A stretch of DNA of 64,000 nucleotides from positions 1 to 64,000 of the forward strand of contig SACZ01000010.1 in assembly GCA_023369685.1 (NCBI GenBank), read 5' to 3'. Below are positions 1-8,429 of the stretch, piece by piece. The notes beneath the pieces are model-generated. The model searched no databases. It was not told the DNA's origin and saw only the letters and a list, made by a program, of their open reading frames with translations. This stretch comes from Prolixibacteraceae bacterium JC049 (GTDB lineage Bacteria > Bacteroidota > Bacteroidia > Bacteroidales > Prolixibacteraceae). Positions within the stretch are counted from its first letter, which is position 1, and the number at the start of each line of letters is the position of its first letter. The translations under genes were made by a program, and so were the position numbers.

Positions 1-99
1 ATAATCTTTGCTGAAGGAAAAAAGAAAAACGAAAAGAAAGTAGATCTTCCCGCTATCAAACTAGAGCAAAGTACTCCAGTATATATCTGTCCATTATGA
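1..99 (+). CDS. C-terminal end of an unidentified protein (partial)
   Basis: Frame 1 is open from the window edge and stops with TGA at 97-99, giving a 32-residue lysine-rich tail that ends VYICPL. Nothing in it is diagnostic and I do not recognise the family. It may be a chance open stretch, because the decayed nuclease sequence that follows in frame 2 already shows homology-like text from about position 65. Confidence 0.2.
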   Translation: MIFAEGKKKNEKKVDLPAIKLEQSTPVYICPL

Positions 100-172
100 G
101 TTAGATAATAAATACAATAACCGGTCAACTGTATTTAGGGAAGTACAACAACTCCGACATTGTCTCTACGCT

Positions 173-943
173 GTGGAGACTTTTCCTGATTTCCAGATTC
201 TCTCCACACTGTGTAGAGAATTAAGTTGGTCTCATTTAAAAGTTTTAATGTACATAAAAGGTGAGATAAAGCGAGAGTTCTACATTGAAATGGCTCGTAT
301 TGAAACATGGTCGGTACGTACATTATATGAAAAAATTGACTCTATGCTTTTCGAAAGGACTGCAATTTCCAAGAAACCAGATGAGTTTATTCGTCACGAA
401 TTGGAAGAATTAAGAGAAGAAAATAAGCTTTCTCCTGACTTAGTATTTCGTGACCCATATTTCCTTAACTTTCTTGGCATTGAAGATCGGTTCAGTGAAA
501 AGACTCTGGAGAATGCTATTTTAAGAGAACTCGAAAAGTTCATTCTTGAGCTAGGCCAAGGTTTTACATTTATTGAGCGTCAAAAACGTATGTTAATCGA
601 TGGTGAAAACTTTAAACTTGACTTATTGTTTTATCATCGGAAACTAAAGCGTCTTATCGCCATTGATTTAAAACTCGACAAGTTCAAACCACAACATAAA
701 GGGCAAATGGAATTGTATCTTCGGTATCTCGAGAAATACGAGACAGAACCTGGTGAAGAAACTCCAATAGGTTTAATTCTATGCTCTGAAGGCTCAAAAG
801 AACAAATTGAACTTTTGCAACTTGAAGCTTCAGGTATTCGGGTGGCAGAATATCTCATTGAGCTTCCTCCCAAAGAATTATTACAAAAGAAATTACATAA
901 AGTGATAGAATTAGAAAAACAACGATTAAGTGCCAAAGGTTAA
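173..943 (+). pseudogene. YhcG/DUF1016-family PDDEXK nuclease, N-terminally truncated
   Basis: The family (YhcG, DUF1016) has an N-terminal DUF1016_N domain and a C-terminal PDDEXK nuclease fold; members are linked to DNA recombination and phage defence. Family features visible here are LSWSHLKVLMYI near the start, ERTAISKKP in the middle, and the nuclease part DLVFRDPYFLNFLG, KLDLLFYHRKLKRLIAIDLKL and KGQMELYLRYLEK. The only usable start is a GTG inside the conserved region; full-length members have roughly 80-100 more residues. In the same frame, family-like sequence continues upstream to about position 65, where TAG at 62-64 closes it, with further in-frame stops at 41-43 and 2-4. I read this as a 5'-decayed or deleted gene. 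The nuclease half is intact, so expression as a short protein cannot be excluded. Confidence 0.6.
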
Positions 944-1045
944 ATAAATAGTCCGTTTTACATTATAAATTGACGATGTGTATTATCACTTATTTCACCT
1001 TTGATAATTATATTGGTCGAAAATCTAATAGAAAACCGAATTAAA

Positions 1046-1402
1046 ATGACAAAAAAAGTATATTTCCTATCCACTTGCGATACTTGCAAGCGCATTATGA
1101 AAGAGGTGAATGTAGACGATACATTCGAGCTTCAGGATATTAAAACAGCACCTATTAATAAGGAGCAATTGGAGCAGCTTCATGCTCATACCAACAGCTA
1201 CGAAGCATTGTTTAACAAAAGAGCCCGAAAATATAAAGAGCTAGGCTTAAAGGAACAGTTGAAAGAAGATGCCGACTTCAAGCAGCCAATTTTGGATGAA
1301 TACACCTTTTTGAAGCGCCCTGTATTTGTTATTGGTGATGATATTTTTGTGGGCAATGCTGCTAAAACAGTTGCTGCAATAAAAACCAAGTTAGAACAAT
1401 AA
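1046..1402 (+). CDS. ArsC/Spx-family thioredoxin-fold protein (arsenate reductase-like)
   Basis: A 118-residue protein of the ArsC/YffB/Spx family. It begins as a thioredoxin-like strand followed by STCDTCKRIMKE, with a CxxC motif at the redox position, and ends with the family's proline element KRPVFVIGDDIFVGNAAKTVAAIK. Classical ArsC enzymes use a single N-terminal cysteine; the CxxC form is common in ArsC-like proteins whose substrate is unproven, so arsenate reduction is only one possibility. The ATG at 1046 was chosen because it leads directly into the first beta strand; the 15 residues encoded upstream in frame do not look like part of the fold. It is followed after 12 bp by a small gene on the same strand, so the two probably form an operon. 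Confidence 0.75.
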   Translation: MTKKVYFLSTCDTCKRIMKEVNVDDTFELQDIKTAPINKEQLEQLHAHTNSYEALFNKRARKYKELGLKEQLKEDADFKQPILDEYTFLKRPVFVIGDDIFVGNAAKTVAAIKTKLEQ

Positions 1403-1414
1403 AAACAACTAAAA

Positions 1415-1768
1415 ATGATAGAAGATTTCGATATAAATGGTCGTTGGAAATACTCCGAAGATTTTGGATTTGGCACCGATTTGGGTTTTGCCGAATTCAA
1501 ATATACCAATGAAAAAATTCATGGCTACCTAGAATACACCGAAACAATTAACGGTGAAGAGCCATTTACTATACGCCAACATGTACAGGGAGAGATCATT
1601 GAGGACAAAGCCTACTTCAATGGCATCTCGTATGAGCTTCTGGATGGAGACGAAGATATCGTTTACAATCTGGATACATGGGAAGGACTAATTACCGACG
1701 AAGGCAAGATTGTTGGTAGTACTTTCGACAATGAAGATGTATTTGGTGTATTTGTTTTGGAGCGGTAA
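1415..1768 (+). CDS. Small acidic hypothetical protein
   Basis: A 117-residue, strongly acidic soluble protein without signal peptide or membrane segment. The sequence alternates short beta-type stretches with turns (DINGRWKYSEDFGFGTD, GYLEYTETINGEEPF, GEIIEDKAYFNGISYEL, VGSTFDNEDVFGVFVLER), which suggests a small beta barrel or sandwich. I do not recognise a named family. It lies 12 bp behind the ArsC-like gene and is probably cotranscribed with it. Confidence 0.55.
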   Translation: MIEDFDINGRWKYSEDFGFGTDLGFAEFKYTNEKIHGYLEYTETINGEEPFTIRQHVQGEIIEDKAYFNGISYELLDGDEDIVYNLDTWEGLITDEGKIVGSTFDNEDVFGVFVLER

Positions 1769-1793
1769 TTCGCTCCAAAATTGTTTTTAAGCA

Positions 1794-1824
1794 TTTGTTT
1801 TTTTCGCTGAATCGTTTACATTTG
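1794..1824 (+). promoter_or_regulatory. Bacteroidetes-type promoter upstream of tnaA
   Basis: A perfect -33 TTTG (1794-1797) and a perfect -7 TACATTTG (1817-1824, consensus TAnnTTTG) are separated by exactly 19 bp, the spacing typical of Bacteroidetes sigma-ABfr promoters. Transcription would start near 1831, leaving a leader of about 285 nt before the tryptophanase start codon. Confidence 0.6.
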
Positions 1825-1829
1825 CTCTG

Positions 1830-2117
1830 TACTTATGCAAAAGTGAATTAACATGATTACAAGTCATTTCATAACTGCAAAATTACTTCATCTCTACTTA
1901 AACATTAAGAACAGAGATGGTTTTCACATGCCTTTCTAAAAAGGCAGTATAAACAGGTCTGCTTGCCTACTCCATTCCAGAATTTTTATTCTATTTATTT
2001 TACTTGAATTGCATTTGTTGCAATCTATTGTTGGCCTGTAGCCAATATTATTTTCCAATAAAAGCAGGAAAATATGTTGGATAAACCGTTGTTATTAATT
2101 GTTTATACCAAATTGTT
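1830..2117 (+). promoter_or_regulatory. Long structured 5' leader of tryptophanase
   Basis: No convincing gene is present in this gap. It holds several hairpins: TGCCTTT/AAAGGCA (about 1929-1946), ATTGCA/TGCAAT (about 2009-2025) and TTGGC/GCCAA (about 2030-2044). A 28-codon reading frame (1853-1939) ends inside the first hairpin but has no tryptophan codon and no obvious ribosome-binding site, so a TnaC-like mechanism is not supported. A leader of this length suggests post-transcriptional control, which is inference. Confidence 0.35.
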
Positions 2118-3494
2118 ATGAACTTACCATTTGCAGAAAATTATAAAATCAAGATGGTGGAAGCCATCAGAAAAAGTACTCGTGAGGAACGCGAACAGTG
2201 GATCAAAGAAGCCAAGTATAACCTTTTCAACCTAAAAAGCGATCAGGTATTTATTGACTTGCTTACCGATAGTGGCACAGGTGCCATGAGTGACCAGCAG
2301 TGGGCTGCGATCATGACCGGAGATGAAAGTTATGCAGGCTCTTCGTCGTACTATAATTTGAAGAATGCCATTAAAAACATTCTTGGTTTCGATCATTTCT
2401 TGCCTACTCACCAAGGGCGAGCTGCCGAAAACGTACTTTTCTCGGCTATGGTAAAATCGGGTGATGTAGTTCCTGGAAACTCGCACTTCGACACTACCAA
2501 AGGACACATTGAGTTCCGTAAAGCAAAAGCCATAGATTGTACCATCGATGAAGCATTCGACACTACGCTGGACTACCCATTCAAAGGGAATATCGACCTA
2601 AATAAATTGGAAGCTGTTCTTTCGACTTATACCAAAGACGAAATTCCAATGATTATTGTTACTGTTACATGTAACACATCGGGAGGTCAGCCAGTATCAA
2701 TGGCCAATATTAAGGCGGTAAAACAGTTGGCAGAGAAATACGATATTCCTGTAATTTTCGATTCGGCACGTTTTGCTGAAAACGCTTATTTCATTAAACT
2801 TCGAGAAGAAGGTTATGCCGACAAAAGCATAAAAGAGATCGTAAAAGAGATGTACTCTTATGCCGATGGAATGACCATGAGTTCGAAAAAAGATGGAATT
2901 GTAAATATTGGTGGATTTATTGCATTGAACTCGGAAGAGTTGATTAAAGAGTGTCAGGTTTACAATATCATGTTCGAAGGATTCATTACTTATGGAGGAA
3001 TGGCCGGACGTGACATGAATGCTTTAGCTGTTGGTTTAGATGAAGCTACTGAGTTTGGTTACCTTGAGACCAGAATCAAGCAGGTAGAATTCCTTGGCGA
3101 AAAATTGATGGAATATGGAATTCCTATTCAGTATCCAATTGGTGGGCATGCCATTTTTGTGGATGCCAAACGTTTCCTACCACATGTTCCCAAGGAAGAA
3201 TACATTGCACAAACACTTGCTGTTGAGCTATATTTGGAAGCAGGAGTTCGAGGCGTTGAAATTGGAACAATCTTAGCCGACAGAGATCCTGAAACTCGCG
3301 AAAACCGTTATCCTGATTTGGAATTGGTTCGTCTGGCACTTCCTCGTCGTACATATACCAACAACCATATGGAATACATTGCTGCGGCACTTAAAAATGT
3401 ATTCGATCGCAAAGATGCAATCAAGAATGGTTACACAATTGTAAACGAAGCACCTATCTTGCGTCACTTTACTGTAGAATTGGAGCATAAATAG
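2118..3494 (+). CDS. tnaA: Tryptophanase (PLP-dependent beta-eliminating lyase)
   Basis: A 458-residue cytoplasmic PLP enzyme that splits L-tryptophan into indole, pyruvate and ammonia. The family is clear from IDLLTDSGTGAMS, PTHQGRAAENV, FDSARFAENAYFIK, the PLP-lysine motif SSKKDG (Lys258 aligns with the Schiff-base lysine) and LRHFT near the C-terminus. Tyrosine phenol-lyase is the close alternative. The specificity positions favour tryptophanase: Asp125 in HFDTTKGH (Thr in TPL), Val380 and Ile382 in RGVEIG (Met and Arg in TPL). Length is normal for the family. It stands alone, with its own promoter about 290 bp upstream and a strong terminator behind it. No tryptophan permease is adjacent. 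Confidence 0.9.
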   Translation: MNLPFAENYKIKMVEAIRKSTREEREQWIKEAKYNLFNLKSDQVFIDLLTDSGTGAMSDQQWAAIMTGDESYAGSSSYYNLKNAIKNILGFDHFLPTHQGRAAENVLFSAMVKSGDVVPGNSHFDTTKGHIEFRKAKAIDCTIDEAFDTTLDYPFKGNIDLNKLEAVLSTYTKDEIPMIIVTVTCNTSGGQPVSMANIKAVKQLAEKYDIPVIFDSARFAENAYFIKLREEGYADKSIKEIVKEMYSYADGMTMSSKKDGIVNIGGFIALNSEELIKECQVYNIMFEGFITYGGMAGRDMNALAVGLDEATEFGYLETRIKQVEFLGEKLMEYGIPIQYPIGGHAIFVDAKRFLPHVPKEEYIAQTLAVELYLEAGVRGVEIGTILADRDPETRENRYPDLELVRLALPRRTYTNNHMEYIAAALKNVFDRKDAIKNGYTIVNEAPILRHFTVELEHK

Positions 3495-3539
3495 GCTAAA
3501 CAATCGAGCATACCCGCTCAAAAAGAGCGACATATAAAA

Positions 3540-3583
3540 AAGAGGCTGTCGGTTATTTTATAACTCCACAGCCTCTTCTGTTT
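3540..3583. terminator. Intrinsic terminator between tnaA and rluF
   Basis: A 10-bp perfect stem, AAGAGGCTGT (3540-3549) with ACAGCCTCTT (3568-3577), is flanked by an A-tract on the left and a T-rich stretch on the right. It can therefore terminate both the rightward tnaA transcript and the leftward rluF transcript. Confidence 0.75.
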
Positions 3584-3598
3584 TGATAGTATTGTTGT

Positions 3599-4516
3599 TT
3601 AACGTCGTTTTCCTCGTCCACCTAATTTTCTTAAGTTTCTTGATTTAGGATTAAACGCCGCATCTTTTGAATCACCTTTTCCTTTACCAGCAGGTCTCTT
3701 ACCTTTTCTTTCGGGCTTAGCCGATCCTTCTGGTCGTGGTTTAAATGTATCGGGCTTACTTTTTTTCTTTTTAGTTTGAACAGCAGCCCCTAAGCTTGAA
3801 GAAGCAGCAAGCATCTCGTTCAACTCGTCAATCTCATGATCTTTCAGGTTACGCCATTTTCCGGCAGGCATATCTAGTTTGATATTCATGATACGAATAC
3901 GAGTCAACGCTTTCACCTCGTAGCCAAAATGCTGACACATTCTACGAATCTGACGGTTAAGTCCCTGCTTCAGTACAATGCGAAATTGGTTACGGCTAAC
4001 ATATTCTACCTCACACTTCTTAGTAGTAGTTCCAAGAATAGGCACTCCTCCGGCCATTCCTTTTATGAAATTACTATTTACCGTTTTGTTTACCGTTACC
4101 AAGTACTCTTTATCGTGTTGATTACCGGCACGAAGGATTTTATTTACAATATCACCATCGTTGGTCAACAGCAGCAAACCGTCACTATCTTTATCCAGTC
4201 GACCAATTGGAAAGATACGCTTATCGTGACCAATAAAATCAACTACATTATCGCGTTCTCTTTTTCCATCGGTGGTACAAACCACACCAATAGGCTTATT
4301 TAAAGCAATATAAATTGGTTTATCTTTTTTCGAAGCCGATAGAATATCGCCATCTACTTTTACCACATCATTATAGCTAACAGTGGCTCCCAACTGAGCT
4401 ACTTTCTCGTTGATGGTAACTCGCTGATCGCGAAGCAACTGATCGGCTTCACGACGTGAACAGAAACCAATCTCACTTAAAAATTTATTAATTCGAACGC
4501 CTTGTTTCTCCGCCAT
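3599..4516 (-). CDS. rluF: 23S rRNA pseudouridine synthase, RluF type
   Basis: An S4 domain (about residues 6-55, RINKFLSEIGFCSRREADQL) precedes an RsuA/RluB/E/F catalytic domain. The catalytic aspartate lies in GRLDKDSDGLLLLTNDGD, followed by QGLNRQIRRMCQHFGYEV. The text KILRAGNQHDKEYLVTV and GVPILGTTTKKC matches RluF, which modifies U2604 of 23S rRNA, better than RluB. The C-terminal 65 or so residues form a lysine/arginine/glycine-rich tail that is probably disordered and RNA-binding. ATG at 4516 (MAEKQGVRINKF) is preferred over the upstream in-frame ATG at 4537 because it sits just before the S4 domain. Monocistronic. Confidence 0.85.
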   Translation of the reverse strand: MAEKQGVRINKFLSEIGFCSRREADQLLRDQRVTINEKVAQLGATVSYNDVVKVDGDILSASKKDKPIYIALNKPIGVVCTTDGKRERDNVVDFIGHDKRIFPIGRLDKDSDGLLLLTNDGDIVNKILRAGNQHDKEYLVTVNKTVNSNFIKGMAGGVPILGTTTKKCEVEYVSRNQFRIVLKQGLNRQIRRMCQHFGYEVKALTRIRIMNIKLDMPAGKWRNLKDHEIDELNEMLAASSSLGAAVQTKKKKSKPDTFKPRPEGSAKPERKGKRPAGKGKGDSKDAAFNPKSRNLRKLGGRGKRR

Positions 4517-4664
4517 AAATAAGATTTTAGGCCACAAAGAACGTTAATTTTAATGGGATTCTGATGGATTTATTCTACATTTTTACGATGAAAATCAGCC
4601 AACAGATTATTTGTAAAAAAACTTTTGGGCAGTTAGTCGTTTATAAAATGGCTTTCTATATCTT

Positions 4665-4672
4665 TACTTTTG
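4665..4672 (+). promoter_or_regulatory. -7 promoter box of the VTC-domain gene
   Basis: TACTTTTG matches TAnnTTTG exactly; no TTTG is found at the ideal distance upstream. Transcription would begin near 4680, which excludes the alternative TTG start at 4670 and supports translation from ATG 4691. Confidence 0.35.
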
Positions 4673-4690
4673 AAATCATCGCAATTCTTT

Positions 4691-5425
4691 ATGTTACCAG
4701 ATTCAATTGAAACAATCGGTTTAGATCAGACTAAACAGGTTCAATTCTTTAATCGAAAAGATAAAAAGTATTGGTTTGAGATAGATTTATTACCATCTAT
4801 TCTTGAAGCAATAGCTGATGATTATTATGTTTTAATGGTTCATGATAAAACCATACTTCCATATTCCAATATTTATTGGGATACTCAGCAACTGAAATGT
4901 TATCACACCCACCATAATGGCTTTTACAGTCGCTACAAAGTAAGAAAAAGAATGTATTGCGCTTCCGAAGAATGTTTTCTGGAAATAAAACAAAAGAACA
5001 ACAAAAGGAAAACCCAGAAACAGCGCAACATTACTGAAACATTTGACAATTTAACTGCTGATGATGTAAATTATATAGGGCTTAACACTCCTATGGCTAA
5101 TGAAGAATTTCAACCAACATTAGGGAATTTCTTTAAACGATTTACATTAATCAATAAGCAATTTAACGAACGTTGCACTATCGATATCGATCTTCAATTT
5201 CATAATAAAGAATCGAAAAAAGAGTTCAACCGAGTAGTTATTGTTGAGATAAAATACGATGGAAAGTTAACCCATTCGGTTTTAGCCCAACAATTGCACC
5301 AGCACCATATTCGACCCAATGGTTTCAGTAAATATTGCATCGGAATGGCACTACTCCACCCTGAGTTGAAACAAAACAGGTGGAAAGAAAAGATTAGACA
5401 AATTAAAAAAATCGAACAACTATGA
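4691..5425 (+). CDS. VTC-domain (polyphosphate polymerase-like) protein
   Basis: A 244-residue protein of the VTC-domain family, the CYTH-like tunnel fold named after the yeast vacuolar polyphosphate polymerase. Family signatures are the basic and acidic residues in FFNRKDKKYWFEI, YWDTQQLKCYHTHHNG, YKVRKRMYC, CFLEIKQK, a run around VVIVEIKYDGK, and the C-terminal IRPNGFSKYCIGMALLHP. No membrane segment. Bacterial versions typically sit beside DUF4956 and CotH genes; their product is not established, so synthesis of polyphosphate is family inference. The stop overlaps the start of the DUF4956 gene by 4 bp (ATGA), implying translational coupling. ATG 4691 aligns with the usual family N-terminus; TTG 4670 is the alternative. 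Confidence 0.75.
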   Translation: MLPDSIETIGLDQTKQVQFFNRKDKKYWFEIDLLPSILEAIADDYYVLMVHDKTILPYSNIYWDTQQLKCYHTHHNGFYSRYKVRKRMYCASEECFLEIKQKNNKRKTQKQRNITETFDNLTADDVNYIGLNTPMANEEFQPTLGNFFKRFTLINKQFNERCTIDIDLQFHNKESKKEFNRVVIVEIKYDGKLTHSVLAQQLHQHHIRPNGFSKYCIGMALLHPELKQNRWKEKIRQIKKIEQL

Positions 5426-6048
5426 AGCACACACACTGGGACGAGTGGTATCATTTTTTAGGCACTCAGCTACTCGACATCGGCGAACTATCCGAATTGA
5501 TTTTCAGGCTATTATTTAATACCCTGATACTTTTTCTGGTTGTTCACTTTTTATATGCCAAAAGCAGCAAACGCAAAGAATTCTATTTTAGCTATTTAGC
5601 AGTAGGTTCAATTACCTTTCTTTTATGCTTCCTTTTAAGTAGCGTAAAGTTAGAATTGGGTTTTGCGTTGGGACTATTTGCCATCTTCGGAATTATACGC
5701 TACCGAACCGATACCATTCCAATTAAGGATATGACTTATCTTTTTATCATTATTGGAATTTCGGTTATCAATGCACTTTCCAATAAAATGGTAAGTTTTG
5801 CCGAGCTATTTTTGACCAATCTGGCAATTGTTGGTGGGCTTTGGTTCTTAGAGTACCGACTTAGAAAAAACAGAGAAGATTCGTTGACCATCGTCTATGA
5901 GCAGATTGAAAATATTCATACCGATAAGCAAGAACAACTTATGGAAGATCTAAAAAAACGAACAGGATTAAACATTACTCGTTTTTCCATAGAAAGCATC
6001 AATTTTCTTCGAGACACTGCAGAGATTACCATATTCTTTAAACAATAG
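5422..6048 (+). CDS. DUF4956 membrane protein
   Basis: A 208-residue integral membrane protein. Hydrophobic segments lie at about residues 26-44, 57-76, 80-90, 104-118 and 126-142, followed by a soluble C-terminal domain of about 60 residues (LTIVYEQIENIHTDKQEQL to ITIFFKQ). The conserved DUF4956 core is GFALGLFAIFGIIRYRTDTIPIKDMTYLF. Function is unknown. The recurrent pairing with VTC-domain proteins suggests that the two act together at the cytoplasmic membrane. The gene overlaps the upstream VTC gene by 4 bp. Confidence 0.8.
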   Translation: MKHTHWDEWYHFLGTQLLDIGELSELIFRLLFNTLILFLVVHFLYAKSSKRKEFYFSYLAVGSITFLLCFLLSSVKLELGFALGLFAIFGIIRYRTDTIPIKDMTYLFIIIGISVINALSNKMVSFAELFLTNLAIVGGLWFLEYRLRKNREDSLTIVYEQIENIHTDKQEQLMEDLKKRTGLNITRFSIESINFLRDTAEITIFFKQ

Positions 6049-6064
6049 CTGTAATTGCAGCAAC

Positions 6065-6103
6065 AAAAAACGCGTTACTCTATCTTAGAATAACGCGTTT
6101 TTT
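6065..6103. terminator. Bidirectional intrinsic terminator
   Basis: A 13-bp perfect stem, AAAAAACGCGTTA (6065-6077) and TAACGCGTTTTTT (6091-6103), has an A-tract at one foot and a T-tract at the other. It serves the convergent DUF4956 (plus) and GH29 (minus) transcripts. Confidence 0.85.
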
Positions 6104-6118
6104 ATATCTATCGAATTA

Positions 6119-8260
6119 CTATCGAGTAATTATTCCTAACTCTCCTAATGAAAGCCAAGCCTCGTTAGCAATACCTTCAACACTTTCGAATTTGAAATAA
6201 CGTGCTTTATACGTTTTTCCAAATCGCACATATTGCTTAATCGGATTGTTTTTCATATTACTAAATTCGGCACGCGATTTTACCTTTTTCCAACTCTTAC
6301 CATCTTTACTCACATAGAAGTTATAACGGAAAATAGTACCACTCTTATTGGATGAAGTTCTTGGCGTATAAGTAAATCCTTTAATTCCTAAAGTCTCACC
6401 CAAATCAACAGAGACAAAGTGTGGATGCTTTTTCACACCAGCTCCCCATGGAGTATGCCACATAGTGTTGGCATTTCCATCGATAGCATTTGTAGCTCTG
6501 TGGCCACTGTGTTCATCGCTGAATTTAACTACCGACCACTTGGCTGGACATACATCGAAAATTTCAGTAGTAACAGCACTTTTCTCGCTAAAGTTGTTTA
6601 CAAAGGCTCTTGCTTTTACTGTTCCTCCTTTTGGTAACTGAATTGGTTTCTTGTAAACAGTCGACTTAGCTGTTGGCTCCGATCCATCCAATGTGTAAGT
6701 AATTACCGGATGTGGAGTTTCTGTCGACATACTTACCCATCCCTGCTTGTTACGAATAACTCTTGCTTCAGTAAGTAGCTCCGGAGCTTTGTACAAACCA
6801 ATCTCGTTAATATAAACCGGGCCTCTTGCCTTCTCAATAGTCAAACGTACTTTAGAAGTTTTAACAGACTGGAAACGCTTCAGCTTTTTATAACCAATTG
6901 TCGTCGATTTTACCACTGTATTCCACTTGCCATCAATCATTGCTTCCAACTTAAACGCCTCAACACGCTGTCCTTTACTGATTAACTCTTGAATCATCAG
7001 TACGTTTACGTCTTTTTCACCATTTAAATCGAACTCCACTGAAGAAGGAAATTGAGTAAATTCGAAAGCAGAATCCCAATTTCCATCTACTGCATTTGAT
7101 GCTTCTGTATTGACCCCTGCAATAAAATTGGTTTGGTACATTCTATCCAAATATGCTCTGAATTCTTTCAAACGCTTCACATCATTCTCGTGAATCAATC
7201 CACGCTGATCGGGAGGAATATTTAACAATAGAACAGCATTTCTACCTACTGAGTTAAAGTAGATATCAACCATTTTTGCCAACGATTTCACTTGATTATC
7301 CTGGCTTTTATGGTAGAACCATCCCGGACGAATAGAAACATCAACTTCGGCAGGGAACCAATATAGATTATCAACCTTGTCAATCATCTCTCTCGAACCT
7401 AAATCGTGAGAAGTAGAACCGATTTTTAGCTTTGCATTCTGTGCTTTATTGGCTGGACGACCTCCCGGAGCCAAAGCAGTTACACTCCACTCTGTTTCTC
7501 GTCCATATCCCGATTCTGTTCCTACCCAGCGAACGTCTTCACCAACAACGGCAACAACAGCTTCTGGTTGTAATTCTTTGATTGTAGAATAGTAGCTATC
7601 CCAATCGTATTCTTGCTTTTTACCATTTGGTCCTTCACCACAAGCTCCATCGAACCAAACTTCATCTACTTTACCATACCAGGTTAGTAGCTCAGTAAGT
7701 TGCTTAACGAAGAACTCGTTGTATTTAGGCGAATCGCCATAGCACGATGCATTTCTATCCCATGGAGAAAGGTAAACTCCGAATTTCATTCCAAATTCAT
7801 CACAGGCTGCTCTAAGTTCCTTAACTACATCGCCTTTTCCATCTTTCCATGGAGAAGAAACCACAGAGTGATCGGTTGTTTTGGTTGGCCATAAACAGAA
7901 CCCATCGTGGTGCTTACAAGTAAGAATCACCAACTTCATACCTGCATCTTTCAAGTTCTTCACCCACTGACGAGTATCTAACTGGGTAGGATTGAAAATC
8001 TGTGGAGACTCATCTCCATGTCCCCATTCCATATCTGTAAATGTATTTACAGTGAAATGGATAAATGCAGTCATTTCTAATTTTTGCCAATCTAACTGTT
8101 GCTTGGTAGGTACTACTCGTGCAGCTTCAGCAACTTTTTGCTCTAAATTCATTTCAGATGTAAAGCTCACCTTTTTTTCGTGCAATTGCTCTTTTGGCGC
8201 GCAACTGACCACTGAAATTAAAAGAAGTCCTAGCAGACTCCTCATCATTGATCGAATCAT
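6119..8260 (-). CDS. GH29 alpha-L-fucosidase lipoprotein with discoidin domains
   Basis: A 713-residue exported enzyme that releases terminal L-fucose. The lipoprotein signal ends LLISVVSC. The GH29 catalytic barrel (about residues 50-375) shows AFIHFTVNTFTDMEWG, ILTCKHHDGFCLWPT and the nucleophile motif VDEVWFDGACGEG (Asp204). It is followed by a discoidin-like sandwich (about 385-490), a chitobiase/FN3-like segment with YTLDGSEPT (about 505-570) and a C-terminal F5/8 type C domain (about 590-710, NAIDGNANTMWHTPW) that probably binds glycans. The layout matches the GH29 subgroup with C-terminal carbohydrate-binding domains. A minus-strand -7 box TATTTTTG lies at 8289-8296. The adjacent permease/kinase operon on the same strand supports a role in fucose scavenging. 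Confidence 0.9.
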   Translation of the reverse strand: MIRSMMRSLLGLLLISVVSCAPKEQLHEKKVSFTSEMNLEQKVAEAARVVPTKQQLDWQKLEMTAFIHFTVNTFTDMEWGHGDESPQIFNPTQLDTRQWVKNLKDAGMKLVILTCKHHDGFCLWPTKTTDHSVVSSPWKDGKGDVVKELRAACDEFGMKFGVYLSPWDRNASCYGDSPKYNEFFVKQLTELLTWYGKVDEVWFDGACGEGPNGKKQEYDWDSYYSTIKELQPEAVVAVVGEDVRWVGTESGYGRETEWSVTALAPGGRPANKAQNAKLKIGSTSHDLGSREMIDKVDNLYWFPAEVDVSIRPGWFYHKSQDNQVKSLAKMVDIYFNSVGRNAVLLLNIPPDQRGLIHENDVKRLKEFRAYLDRMYQTNFIAGVNTEASNAVDGNWDSAFEFTQFPSSVEFDLNGEKDVNVLMIQELISKGQRVEAFKLEAMIDGKWNTVVKSTTIGYKKLKRFQSVKTSKVRLTIEKARGPVYINEIGLYKAPELLTEARVIRNKQGWVSMSTETPHPVITYTLDGSEPTAKSTVYKKPIQLPKGGTVKARAFVNNFSEKSAVTTEIFDVCPAKWSVVKFSDEHSGHRATNAIDGNANTMWHTPWGAGVKKHPHFVSVDLGETLGIKGFTYTPRTSSNKSGTIFRYNFYVSKDGKSWKKVKSRAEFSNMKNNPIKQYVRFGKTYKARYFKFESVEGIANEAWLSLGELGIITR

Positions 8261-8343
8261 TTTATAAACTGGTTTTATTGATTTGCTCCAAAAATAGAAA
8301 CAATTCCACTATCCTGCCCTATGCTGCCATGATTTATTTAAAC

Positions 8344-8374
8344 AAAAAGCGGATGCCAAACATGACATCCGCTT
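8344..8374 (-). terminator. Terminator of the kinase-fucP operon
   Basis: The stem AAGCGGATG (8347-8355) / CATCCGCTT (8366-8374), read on the minus strand, is followed by a T-run. It separates the permease from the downstream GH29 gene, so that gene probably has its own promoter. Confidence 0.7.
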
Positions 8375-8429
8375 AATAAGTATGAAATTCAAATTATAAA
8401 CTCAAGATCGTTTCAGATCTGAAATAATT

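Noticed and set aside
1853-1939. Possible leader peptide (28 codons) before tnaA
   Set aside because: It has no tryptophan codon and no visible ribosome-binding site, and its stop simply falls in a hairpin; not reported as a gene.
2118-3494. Tyrosine phenol-lyase instead of tryptophanase
   Set aside because: The three specificity positions (Asp125, Val380, Ile382) follow tryptophanase rather than the Thr, Met and Arg of tyrosine phenol-lyase.
3929-4303. 124-codon open frame on the plus strand inside rluF
   Set aside because: It lies fully antisense to a well-conserved gene and its product has no recognisable motif.
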